Source of the DNA: Sulfurovum sp. UBA1140
GTDB lineage: Bacteria; Campylobacterota; Campylobacteria; Campylobacterales; Sulfurovaceae
NCBI GenBank assembly: GCA_002311915.1
Contig: DCAF01000004.1
Span: forward strand, 1,567-10,370
DNA length: 8,804 nt
Direction: 5' to 3'
The position numbers were made by a program, and so were the translations under genes. Positions 1-6,591 of the stretch are shown here, in pieces (position 1 is the first letter of the stretch; each line of letters starts with the position of its first letter). Under the pieces are notes generated by a model. It was not told the DNA's origin and searched no databases. It saw nothing but the letters and a program-made list of their open reading frames with translations.

Positions 1-11
1 TACCCTTATTC

Positions 12-350
12 TTATATATTTAAAACAACCCTCATCGCAACAACCAACTCTTCATAAGTTTTATCATTTATAACACCTATCTTTTTAATAATTCGCACAT
101 CGGAAACAGAGCGAATATTGAGAGCATCTGCCGTAGATATTTTACTTAAACCATTTTCAGAGCTTGGAACTATCGGTACAAGCCAACTTTTACCATTATG
201 ACTCTCTTTATGCCCAATAAGAGGAACTATAACTTTAAGAGGCAATACTCCAATATCATCATTACTAACGATAATACAAGGTCTTGCTTTTTTAGTCTCT
301 GCACCTTTTGTAGGATTTAGGTTAACAAGGTATATATCTTTAGTATTCAT
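12..350 (-). CDS. MazF/PemK-family type II toxin (probable endoribonuclease)
   Basis: A 112-residue protein of the usual MazF/PemK length. Its N-terminus (DIYLVNLNPTKGAETKKARP, residues 5-24, then CIIVSND) is the typical opening of the family. R23-P24 is the conserved Arg-Pro, and a GLSKISTADALNIRSVS segment (68-84) matches the second conserved block. Family members are single-strand mRNA interferases held inactive by the antitoxin encoded upstream. The ATG lies inside the last codons of the antitoxin gene (11-base overlap), so translation is likely coupled; the Shine-Dalgarno is weak (GAAGAAG). Oddities: from memory of relatives, the Thr of the 'PIT/PLT' turn is Ile45 here and the Gln of 'ADAxQxRS' is Asn78, so activity may be reduced or target choice altered. 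The family call is firm, activity is not. Confidence 0.88.
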   Translation of the reverse strand: MNTKDIYLVNLNPTKGAETKKARPCIIVSNDDIGVLPLKVIVPLIGHKESHNGKSWLVPIVPSSENGLSKISTADALNIRSVSDVRIIKKIGVINDKTYEELVVAMRVVLNI

Positions 351-603
351 CTAAATCTTCTTCAAATTCTATCAATTCTAAAATCTCTGGATTTTTATTA
401 TACTCATCAATCATCATCAAAGCCTCAGCTCTAAGCTGTTCTCTCTTTTTCTTAGCTACATATTCAGCTATGGCTATTTGGTAAATGGAATTCATAGAAA
501 TTTGAAGAGACTCTTTGAGTTGTAAAACTTCATGTTTTAATATTTTAGGTAAAAGAATTGTTACTTTTTCTATACTGTTTTTTTCTAGGGCAGATATAAC
601 CAT
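340..603 (-). CDS. Antitoxin of the MazF/PemK pair, ribbon-helix-helix type
   Basis: An 87-residue protein encoded just before the toxin, the usual antitoxin-first order. Residues 12-53 look like a ribbon-helix-helix (CopG/Arc-type) fold: a beta strand EKVTILLP, helix A around HEVLQLKESL, a turn, and helix B around NSIYQIAIAEYVAKKK. The C-terminal tail (70-87, NPEILELIEFEEDLDEY) is strongly acidic, as expected of a toxin-neutralising segment that occupies the basic MazF RNA-binding groove. The start is supported by AGGAG seven bases upstream of the ATG and a consensus promoter further up. Autorepression through the RHH domain is inferred from the family; I could not see a clear operator palindrome. 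The fold was recognised by pattern, not by a profile search. Confidence 0.8.
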   Translation of the reverse strand: MVISALEKNSIEKVTILLPKILKHEVLQLKESLQISMNSIYQIAIAEYVAKKKREQLRAEALMMIDEYNKNPEILELIEFEEDLDEY

Positions 604-629
604 AATAAAACTCCTGTCTTTTTTACCAT

Positions 630-658
630 ATTATAACAAAGGAATAAAGGTATGTCAA
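630..658 (-). promoter_or_regulatory. Consensus sigma-70 promoter of the toxin-antitoxin operon
   Basis: On the minus strand TTGACA (658-653) is followed by exactly 17 bases and then TATAAT (635-630). Both hexamers match the consensus perfectly. Transcription would start near 623, about 20 bases upstream of the antitoxin ATG, leaving room for the AGGAG ribosome binding site. Confidence 0.85.
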
Positions 659-782
659 GTTTCTATTTTTTATAACTCCTCATAATCCAATCTCCACCCA
701 ACGAAAAATTAAAATTTTTACTAGAATAGAGAGAATATTTTTTATTTTAAATAATATTTACTTAAGTTTAGTTCCCTATTTC

Positions 783-793
783 GGGTCTGACCC
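783..793. repeat. Short GGGTC-T-GACCC palindrome, possible REP-like element
   Basis: GGGTC (783-787), one T, then GACCC (789-793) form a perfect inverted repeat in otherwise AT-rich DNA, flanked by TATTTC and CTTA. The minus-strand reading GGGGTCAGACCCG resembles short palindromes I recall near IS200-like/REP-associated tyrosine transposases, but no such transposase gene is in the window. This is the only GC-rich element in the 290-base spacer (604-893), which otherwise holds the toxin-antitoxin promoter and the desaturase terminator. Confidence 0.35.
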
Positions 794-850
794 CTTAGTT
801 TTTATTAGAGAAGGGAGAGGGATATGAGAGTTTTTGTTTTGAAATAGAAA

Positions 851-876
851 TAGCAACTTTGAATAAAAAGTTGCTA
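851..876 (-). terminator. Intrinsic terminator of the desaturase gene
   Basis: A perfect 10-bp inverted repeat, TAGCAACTTT (851-860) and AAAGTTGCTA (867-876), with a 6-base loop. It starts 18 bases past the desaturase stop codon and is followed on the minus strand by a U-rich run (TTTCTATTTC). It separates the desaturase from the toxin-antitoxin unit. Confidence 0.85.
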
Positions 877-893
877 TGAAAATAGAGAGAGGG

Positions 894-2081
894 TTAAACT
901 CCATCAACTCTTAGTGCTTTTGTCTTTCCAATCATCAGGTCAATGGTCATGTTCATTCGTTTAAATACTGACTCTTGTCGGTACTCAAGATTGTGTTTTT
1001 TACAAATCTCTTTGACCAGAGGCTGTGTTTTTTGATAAAAACTGAGTGGCATATCTGGGAAAAGGTGATGTTCCACTTGATAGTTGAGAAATCCATGTGC
1101 ATAGTCAATGACATCTGAACCTGTATTGTAGTTTACTGAACCCATAATCTGTCGAAGGTAGAACTCACCTTGACCTTTGTATGGTTCATTAAACATATAA
1201 ATGTCATCAGCCGAGTGGTTAGGTACAATCACCAAAAATGAGTGAAGGTTGGTGAAGAGCTCTGCGATGATTACAACAATTAGTGCTGTAATAACAGCAG
1301 AAATACCCAGTGGTAAGAAGAGTGCAGGAACCAAAATAAAGTGAACAGAAAAATAAGGAATATAGTAGTCCCACCAGAGGTCAAACCCAAAAGGTTTTCT
1401 TGGGTCATACTCATAGTCAAGTATCTCTTTTTTATCTTCTTCTTTAAGCTTTTTATTTTTTAAAATTCTTAGCGTGTTGGGTGCATAGTAGGTATATTTC
1501 CATGTTCCAGCAAAAACATACATAAGCAGTCGTCTTGCCCACATTGGCACATTTGATTTGATAAGCCACTGCATGTTTCGCTCAACATTATCAGGGTCAT
1601 CGGTCTCACCAAGGTGGTAGTGGTGCATGATATTATGTTCATACATCCATGCGTCTGGTTTAATCCAATCGAGCCAATCAAGGTATCTTCTATTTCCCTG
1701 TGCAAAATACTTCTTCTTATATTTATTAGGGATATTTGGTACTTTATCATACGCACCATGCAGTATAGGGTGTGTAACATTTGCCCATCTACCCAGATTA
1801 CCTGTACTAATAAGAATTGCTGCTACAATTGCCAGTGGCCAAAAAACAAAGCCACTAATTCCCCCAGCACCCAGTTCTATAAGGGAAATTACCAGTATTA
1901 AAGCAAAACCTGAAAATGTAGCGATTCTCCCCCATCTCTCCATCTTTAATAGATGTTGAAAATCTTCCTCAGAAGGTGCTCCTATGGTTGCTTTTGCCTC
2001 TTCAATATCTATGCGAAGTTGCTCTTTATCTATTTGGTCATACGGTGTGTATTGGTGAGTTTGTGACTCTAGCCGTGACAT
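894..2081 (-). CDS. Membrane fatty acid desaturase (di-iron, histidine-box family)
   Basis: A 395-residue integral membrane protein of the fatty acid desaturase superfamily (PF00487 type). The three histidine boxes that bind the two irons are all present: H104-PIL-H108, H149-NIM-H153-H154, and Q335-VE-H338-H339. Hydrophobic segments at about 54-75, 78-94 and 243-278 would place the boxes on the cytoplasmic face. Such enzymes use O2 and an electron donor to insert a double bond into acyl chains; no cytochrome b5 or reductase domain is fused, so the donor is encoded elsewhere. The Q-x-x-H-H third box and overall look suggest a 'front-end'/acyl-lipid type, but regiospecificity cannot be read from sequence. 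The ATG has AAGGAG five bases upstream. The gene is monocistronic, and hand-counted lines are about 44% GC against 25-30% in sbcC, hinting at transfer or expression-biased codon use. Confidence 0.93.
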   Translation of the reverse strand: MSRLESQTHQYTPYDQIDKEQLRIDIEEAKATIGAPSEEDFQHLLKMERWGRIATFSGFALILVISLIELGAGGISGFVFWPLAIVAAILISTGNLGRWANVTHPILHGAYDKVPNIPNKYKKKYFAQGNRRYLDWLDWIKPDAWMYEHNIMHHYHLGETDDPDNVERNMQWLIKSNVPMWARRLLMYVFAGTWKYTYYAPNTLRILKNKKLKEEDKKEILDYEYDPRKPFGFDLWWDYYIPYFSVHFILVPALFLPLGISAVITALIVVIIAELFTNLHSFLVIVPNHSADDIYMFNEPYKGQGEFYLRQIMGSVNYNTGSDVIDYAHGFLNYQVEHHLFPDMPLSFYQKTQPLVKEICKKHNLEYRQESVFKRMNMTIDLMIGKTKALRVDGV

Positions 2082-2157
2082 AACGCTCCTTTTAAATTAA
2101 TGTAGCCCATTGTATATAAAAAATTATAATTATATTAATAAACTGTTATGATAAGTA
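2082..2157 (-). promoter_or_regulatory. Leader and probable promoter of the desaturase gene
   Basis: The 179-base spacer 2082-2260 has no gene. On the minus strand it contains two tandem TATAAT hexamers (2134-2129 and 2128-2123) followed by a leader ending in AAGGAG just before the ATG. No good -35 box is visible, which is common in Campylobacterota sigma-70 promoters. Which hexamer is used cannot be decided. I saw no strong GC-containing terminator for the sbcC operon in this spacer. Confidence 0.45.
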
Positions 2158-2260
2158 ACAAAATTCGCTATTTTTATTATATTTGTTACATATCTACAAG
2201 AAATAATGTTTTATATTATTTTAATTGGTTGTTTAAGTGTTATGTTATGTATCTCTTGTT

Positions 2261-2683
2261 TTAGGTTGAAGGTACGTTTTCCATGGTTTTAAACCACTCT
2301 TTAGAAAAGTCTTTTTTAATATAAGATGTATGGTGGGGAACCATACACCCTGCACAGTTTTGATGAATGGCATCTTCTGATATATATTGTGACCCATCTT
2401 TGGATTTAATATCGCAATAACTAAAGAGTGTTCTATTCGCTTCTTTTTTAAAGCCATCTTCTTTAAATCGAAAGTTGGGACAGGCACAGAGATAGCAGTT
2501 AAGCGTTTCTGTTTCATGGCATTTTTGGTTTTTTTTATAAAGGGGGCAGAAATCAGGCTCTTTTTGAACCATATTTTCAAAATTGAAATAGGCAATTATC
2601 TCATCATCACTAAGGTGTGTTAGTTTGTCAATAATTGCTTTATGTTTTTGACCATGTTGTTGAAACCAAGAGGTATAACCCAT
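2261..2683 (-). CDS. Cysteine-rich small-domain protein, probable metal binding
   Basis: A 140-residue soluble protein with eight cysteines (46, 55, 63, 66, 68, 90, 110, 113). The cores LNCYLCACPNF (61-71) and NCAGCMVPHH (109-118) match what I know of the 'cysteine-rich small domain' family (PF04071), in which LNC-x-x-C-x-CP and C-x-x-C-x-x-PH are the hallmarks. The family is presumed to bind zinc or another metal; no reaction is established. The N-terminal 40 residues, with a predicted helix around 14-36, are not part of that core. Its ATG follows the sbcC stop directly (TAG then ATG) and its GAGGA ribosome binding site lies inside the end of sbcC, so the two are co-translated. It is the last gene of the operon. 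Whether it works with SbcC or is only co-transcribed is unknown. Confidence 0.82.
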   Translation of the reverse strand: MGYTSWFQQHGQKHKAIIDKLTHLSDDEIIAYFNFENMVQKEPDFCPLYKKNQKCHETETLNCYLCACPNFRFKEDGFKKEANRTLFSYCDIKSKDGSQYISEDAIHQNCAGCMVPHHTSYIKKDFSKEWFKTMENVPST

Positions 2684-5600
2684 CTATCTATCCTCTATAA
2701 TGCTCATTAGACTCATACCATTTTCTTGTTTATCAAAATGAATTTGTGTACCAATTTTATTTTTTAATGCAGAGGTATGTGAGACGATACCAATAACTCT
2801 ATTATTAACGTTAAGTGTTTCTAGCGTACTCAATACTATTTTTAGACTTTCTGTATCGAGTGTTTCAAACCCCTCATCTAAAAATAGGGTATTAATTTCC
2901 AGTTTATCTGATACCATATCGGAAAGTCCTAAGGCAAGAGCTAAACTGATAATAAAACTCTCTCCTCCTGATAGGGTATGTACATTTCTTTGATGACGAT
3001 TTTGATAAAGGTCAATAATGTTTAGTTCTAACTTATTCTCTTTAGACACGGTTAACAGATAACGATTGTTGAGTTGTTGCAGATATTCATTGGCAAGTGA
3101 GATTAACAACTCAAGGGTTAAACTCTGAGCAAATACTCTATACTTACTTCCATCAACCGAGCCAATAAGTTCATTAAGTTGATTCCATTTGTTAGAGATA
3201 TGGGTCTGCTCTTCTAGGGTATGTTGCTCTTTTTCAAATTTTTTAATATTCTCATCATCAATGTTAAGTCGGTGGTTGATACTATAGAGTTTCTGTTGAA
3301 GGGTATTTATTTGAAGTTCCACCTCAAGTTTATGTTTTTTTAATTTTTCTAAATCAATGAGTTTAAGTTTCTGTTTAGACTCCAACTCTTCCATTGTCGA
3401 AAAATAGACCGCACGTTTATTATTAAACTCTTTTTTTAAATCGTTAAAGGCATCTAGCTTTTTTTTAAGCTCATACTCTTCACTGTTTAGCTCTATAGTG
3501 TAATCTGTTATATTTTTATTTTCGAGTGTGCTGTATCGCTTCTGCTTGAGCATAAGGAGATCACACTTCTGTATAGAGGCTCTTTTTTTATGAGAGTTCA
3601 AAGACTCCTCTAGGTATGTTTTTTTAGATTGAATTTCAATACGCTGTCCCTCCATGGGACCTATCTCTTGGTTTAATAGGATGAGTTGTTTTGATTTTTG
3701 TTCAAACTCCTGTTTCATTTTCTCTAAGATAATTAATGAATGGTTATCTAACTCAATGCTATATTCTCTTAAACTTTTGATTAAAAAGTAGTTGAGTTCT
3801 TGAATATCACTCTGTATAATCTTCTCTCTTTTTTTCTGCATATGATTTTTTTGCACTTGCAGTCGCAGTTGAGCCAACTCTTTTTCACTATTTTGCAGTT
3901 TGCTTTTGGTAGCTGTTAGCTCCTCTTTTTGATACTTAACAGCATGAAGTTTCTCTTCAATAACTCTTTGGTTATTTTTGAGTTCAATAAGGTTTCCATT
4001 GGTCTCTCGTAGCCCCATTAACTCTTTTTTCTGATGTGTAAGTTTTAGCTCTATCTGTTCTAGGTTACTCTGCAGTTTGACCATCTCTTTTTCATTGTTA
4101 TGATGATAGAGTTCTGTCTTTTTTAATCTCTCTTCTTTTTCAAAGAGTATTTTCTTTGTCTGATTGGGTTGGGGTTTTACTTTAAAAAGAGGATGCTCTA
4201 ATGAGCCACATAGTGGACACGGATGCTCTGCTTTAAGATGTTTTCTATCCTCTTCATAGTTAATGATTTGCTGTTCTAAAAGCTGTTTCTCTTGCAGTTG
4301 AACCGTTATCTCTTTGATACTTTTCTGCTCGTTTTTTAAAAGAATATTTTTCTCTTTAAGCCCATTTAGAATTTTTAGAATCTGTTTTTTTGAATTAAAA
4401 GCATCTGTTTGACTCTTCTCTATATCCTCTTTTCGCATTAATTTAACAATATTGGTTTTTAAGATAATATACTGTTGCTCAATCTTTTCAATATTCTTCT
4501 CTTTAATGCTCTTCTCTAAGTGAATAATCTTCTCTTTAAGTTCTTTGATTATCTTTAAAATAGGCTCTTCACTAATATCTTCACCTTTTTCAAGTTTAAT
4601 GGCTTGTAGTGCTTTTTTAGATTTTTGCAACTCATCAAACTTACTGGCAATAAGGGTAAAATTTTGTCGAAGATGCTCTCCTTGGGGGTAGGAGTCTAAA
4701 TCTTTTTTTATGAGTGTCTGTTGCACTTTAAGTTCCGATACACCCTCTTGAATCTTTTCAATTTTAGCATCAAAAAAGAGAATTTCTCTCTCTTTTTGTT
4801 GAATCTCTTGGTTTAAACGTTCAAAATTTTTATTGGTAAACTCTATTTCACGATCAAGCAGTTTTGCATTGTCAATTTTTACTTTCTCTTCTTGTACAAA
4901 ATAAATAAAATCTTGATAACTTTTCTGAATAACTTGCATGGGAATAAGTTGCTGTTGAAGCCCCTCTATCTCTTTTTGATAATGTTCATTTTTTTTAGAG
5001 AGTTCATCAAAATAGATACGTTGATTGAGCTGATGTACAATTTTATCTAAGTTAAAAGAGGATTTTTCATGCTCTAGAATATTTTTTTCTCGTAACAGTT
5101 CCACACGCTCATCTCTCTTTAATAGAGTTAAATTTTTGAGTTTTAGACCGACTCGATTAAGCTCTTTAAGCTCTTTTTCTGCTCGATGAAAAACCTCTTG
5201 AGAAATCTTAGAGTAGTTTGTTGTATCGGTCATTTTTTCTAAAATGGTGGCACGTTCTTCTATTGTTGCTTTTAAAAAAGTATCAAAAAGACCTTGAGCT
5301 AATAGAATGGTATAGGTAAATTGCTTAAAATTTAATCCTGTGAGTTGCTCTATCTGTTGGGTAACTTTAGAGACACCTTCTATTAAAAGTTTGTTTTCAA
5401 GGTAGAGTTTCATCTCTTTTTGAACTCGATTCTCTTTTCTAATCTGAGAAAACTTACTAATATAAATTTTATTATTATGTTGAAAGGTGACCTCTGAAAA
5501 AGAGTTACTAGAACCTTGTGAGATAAGTGCATCAACAGCACTGCCCAATCGAGGGGTTTGTGAATAGAGTGCCACACATATGGCATCGAGTAGACTACTT

Positions 5601-5725
5601 TTTCCTGCACCTGTTGCACCTGTAATGGCAAAAATACCTTTTTGAAAACAGGTTTGAGTAAAATCAACTTCATGTTCTCCTTGTAGGGCATTGATATTTT
5701 GATAGGTAAGCTTTAAAATTTTCAC
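2684..5725 (-). CDS. sbcC: SbcC, ATPase subunit of the SbcCD nuclease (Rad50-like SMC protein)
   Basis: A full-length 1013-residue Rad50/SbcC protein (E. coli SbcC is about 1048). The N-terminal ATPase half has the opening MKILKLTYQNINALQGEHEVDF and a Walker A box G36-ATGAGKSS. Long coiled-coil arms of Lys/Glu/Gln/Leu-rich helices follow from about residue 170 to 860, with the zinc hook C503-PL-C506 almost exactly in the middle. The C-terminal ATPase half carries the ABC signature LSGGES (918-923) and Walker B/catalytic Glu LFLDEG (D950, E951), with FETLD as the D-loop. SbcC normally pairs with the SbcD nuclease to cut hairpins and clean DNA ends. The start is GTG, sharing one base with the stop of the sbcD remnant, with AGGGG upstream. 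No disruption is visible in sbcC itself; its partner gene next door is truncated. Confidence 0.95.
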   Translation of the reverse strand: MKILKLTYQNINALQGEHEVDFTQTCFQKGIFAITGATGAGKSSLLDAICVALYSQTPRLGSAVDALISQGSSNSFSEVTFQHNNKIYISKFSQIRKENRVQKEMKLYLENKLLIEGVSKVTQQIEQLTGLNFKQFTYTILLAQGLFDTFLKATIEERATILEKMTDTTNYSKISQEVFHRAEKELKELNRVGLKLKNLTLLKRDERVELLREKNILEHEKSSFNLDKIVHQLNQRIYFDELSKKNEHYQKEIEGLQQQLIPMQVIQKSYQDFIYFVQEEKVKIDNAKLLDREIEFTNKNFERLNQEIQQKEREILFFDAKIEKIQEGVSELKVQQTLIKKDLDSYPQGEHLRQNFTLIASKFDELQKSKKALQAIKLEKGEDISEEPILKIIKELKEKIIHLEKSIKEKNIEKIEQQYIILKTNIVKLMRKEDIEKSQTDAFNSKKQILKILNGLKEKNILLKNEQKSIKEITVQLQEKQLLEQQIINYEEDRKHLKAEHPCPLCGSLEHPLFKVKPQPNQTKKILFEKEERLKKTELYHHNNEKEMVKLQSNLEQIELKLTHQKKELMGLRETNGNLIELKNNQRVIEEKLHAVKYQKEELTATKSKLQNSEKELAQLRLQVQKNHMQKKREKIIQSDIQELNYFLIKSLREYSIELDNHSLIILEKMKQEFEQKSKQLILLNQEIGPMEGQRIEIQSKKTYLEESLNSHKKRASIQKCDLLMLKQKRYSTLENKNITDYTIELNSEEYELKKKLDAFNDLKKEFNNKRAVYFSTMEELESKQKLKLIDLEKLKKHKLEVELQINTLQQKLYSINHRLNIDDENIKKFEKEQHTLEEQTHISNKWNQLNELIGSVDGSKYRVFAQSLTLELLISLANEYLQQLNNRYLLTVSKENKLELNIIDLYQNRHQRNVHTLSGGESFIISLALALGLSDMVSDKLEINTLFLDEGFETLDTESLKIVLSTLETLNVNNRVIGIVSHTSALKNKIGTQIHFDKQENGMSLMSIIEDR

Positions 5726-5877
5726 TATTTAATCCCCTCTATAATTTCGGTGTAGAGTTCAAGTAAAACTTTTTGCTCCTTTTTATCTATATCTTTGATA
5801 CGTTTTAAAAAGACCTCTTTATTGGTAAGTTTTGGGAGTTTTTTTTTATCTATATGTTGATTATTAATAAGTTTCAT
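5725..5877 (-). pseudogene. C-terminal remnant of sbcD (nuclease subunit), catalytic part missing
   Basis: A 50-codon open frame in the place where sbcD normally sits. Its residues 14-50, starting LPKLTNKEVFLKRI and ending EIIEGIK, align by eye with the end of E. coli SbcD (SELSVEEVFNRRLALEELDESQQQRL...), including the L-x-x-x-EVF-x-x-R core. The phosphoesterase motifs of SbcD (D-x-H, GNHD, GHxH) and about 300 residues are absent: an in-frame TAA lies two codons before the ATG at 5877, and the preceding gene ends only 76 bases upstream. The TAG stop overlaps the sbcC GTG by one base, as expected of an original sbcDC operon, so the remnant may persist because it couples ribosomes into sbcC. 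It contains an A9 run (coding strand, 5847-5839). Alternatively it is a genuine small protein or an assembly-collapsed sbcD. Confidence 0.62.
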
Positions 5878-5953
5878 GAGATATTACTTTTTGTAGGTAT
5901 TCTATCTTGTTTTTGGTAAAGAGCATATATTTTTTGAAATAAAGTTTTAATTT

Positions 5954-6331
5954 CTAATAATTAGTGCGATAAAGAACCCCATCAACACCCTTTTTTGCCA
6001 TCTCTTCTATCTCTATCTCCTCTTCTATTAGGGCTAAAACTTCGGTATCAAAAAGGTAATTTTGTGCAATGGGTATTAATGTAACGGCGAGTTCTTTACT
6101 ACAGACAATAAACTTGCACCCCAATTGATTAGCAAAGAGTCCCTCTTTGATATTTTGAGTTTTAAGTGCATAAAGAATTTGGTGTTTTTGACAATATTTA
6201 GCCAGTTCAAGTGAAGAGGAGAGTGGATTGAGCAGAACAATTGCGTTGGGTGGAGTCATTTTAATATCATGAATGGTATTGACCAAATAGAGTGCTGGTG
6301 ACTCTATCCACGGATGTCCAAATATTTTCAT
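5954..6331 (-). CDS. Conserved-looking protein of unknown function, 125 residues
   Basis: I do not recognise a family. The protein has no signal peptide and no membrane segment. Alternating hydrophobic strands (NAIVLLNPL 29-37, KFIVCSKELA) and amphipathic helices (SLELAKYCQKH, LFANQLG) suggest a small alpha/beta, Rossmann-like fold, and a Glu-rich helix (EEEIEIEEMAKKG) precedes the C-terminal GVDGVLYRTNY. It lies in the rsmG operon: its ATG follows the stop of the PP0621-like gene with no intervening base. The clean packing and lack of in-frame disruption argue that it is a real gene. The NPLSSS and ALKTQ segments could be a ligand-binding loop, but that is speculation. Confidence 0.75.
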   Translation of the reverse strand: MKIFGHPWIESPALYLVNTIHDIKMTPPNAIVLLNPLSSSLELAKYCQKHQILYALKTQNIKEGLFANQLGCKFIVCSKELAVTLIPIAQNYLFDTEVLALIEEEIEIEEMAKKGVDGVLYRTNY

Positions 6332-6589
6332 TTAATTTCTTTTTCTATTTTCTATTTTTGCTTTTTCTAGGCACTCATTTGAGCAGTAGGTTTTTTTCTG
6401 ATGAATAATGGCATCATCTTCTGTAATATAGGTTGAACAGTAAGAACACTCCGAGGTTGCTTCAATTACTCCAAATTCATGTTCCTCTTTTTTTTGGGAC
6501 TTTTTTCTGTCTATAAAAGGCAGTCTCCCTCCTAGAAATCGGTAAAGAATACCAGCAACTATAGCAAAGATAATTAATTTAAGTAACAT
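6332..6589 (-). CDS. PP0621-like small membrane-anchored zinc-ribbon protein
   Basis: An 85-residue protein with one N-terminal membrane helix (residues 2-19), a short FLGGRLPFI motif and a Lys-rich stretch (29-35) that should stay in the cytoplasm. A C-terminal zinc-ribbon-like domain follows: C48-SY-C51 ... Y68-C69-SNE-C73. This arrangement (membrane anchor, (G)GxLPF, basic linker, C-x-x-C and YCS-x-x-C) is that of the PP0621 family of proteobacterial hypothetical proteins. No function is established; four cysteines suggest one zinc. Its ATG lies two bases after the rsmG stop, and its own stop touches the ATG of the next gene, so it is cotranscribed with both. Confidence 0.8.
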   Translation of the reverse strand: MLLKLIIFAIVAGILYRFLGGRLPFIDRKKSQKKEEHEFGVIEATSECSYCSTYITEDDAIIHQKKTYCSNECLEKAKIENRKRN

Positions 6590-6591
6590 GT

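Noticed and set aside
1469..1959. Open frames of 95-110 codons overlapping the desaturase, on both strands
   Set aside because: They lie wholly inside the histidine-box gene, have no family features and no ribosome binding site; they are shadows of its codon use.
2202..2220. AATAAT/ATTATT inverted repeat as terminator of the sbcC operon
   Set aside because: Six A/T-only pairs without a U-tract are too weak; common by chance in such AT-rich DNA.
2245..2595. 116-codon minus-strand frame over the cysteine-rich gene
   Set aside because: It is an out-of-frame reading of a gene with clear C-x-x-C motifs and an operon-type start, with Lys-rich low-complexity translation.
5410..5691. 93-codon frame inside the 5' part of sbcC
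   Set aside because: It covers the Walker A region of SbcC in another frame; no independent support.
5878..5953. A 20-codon frame (MLFTKNKIEYLQKVISHETY) just upstream of the sbcD remnant
   Set aside because: It could be a frameshifted further piece of sbcD, but I cannot align it to SbcD and it is too short to call; no ribosome binding site.
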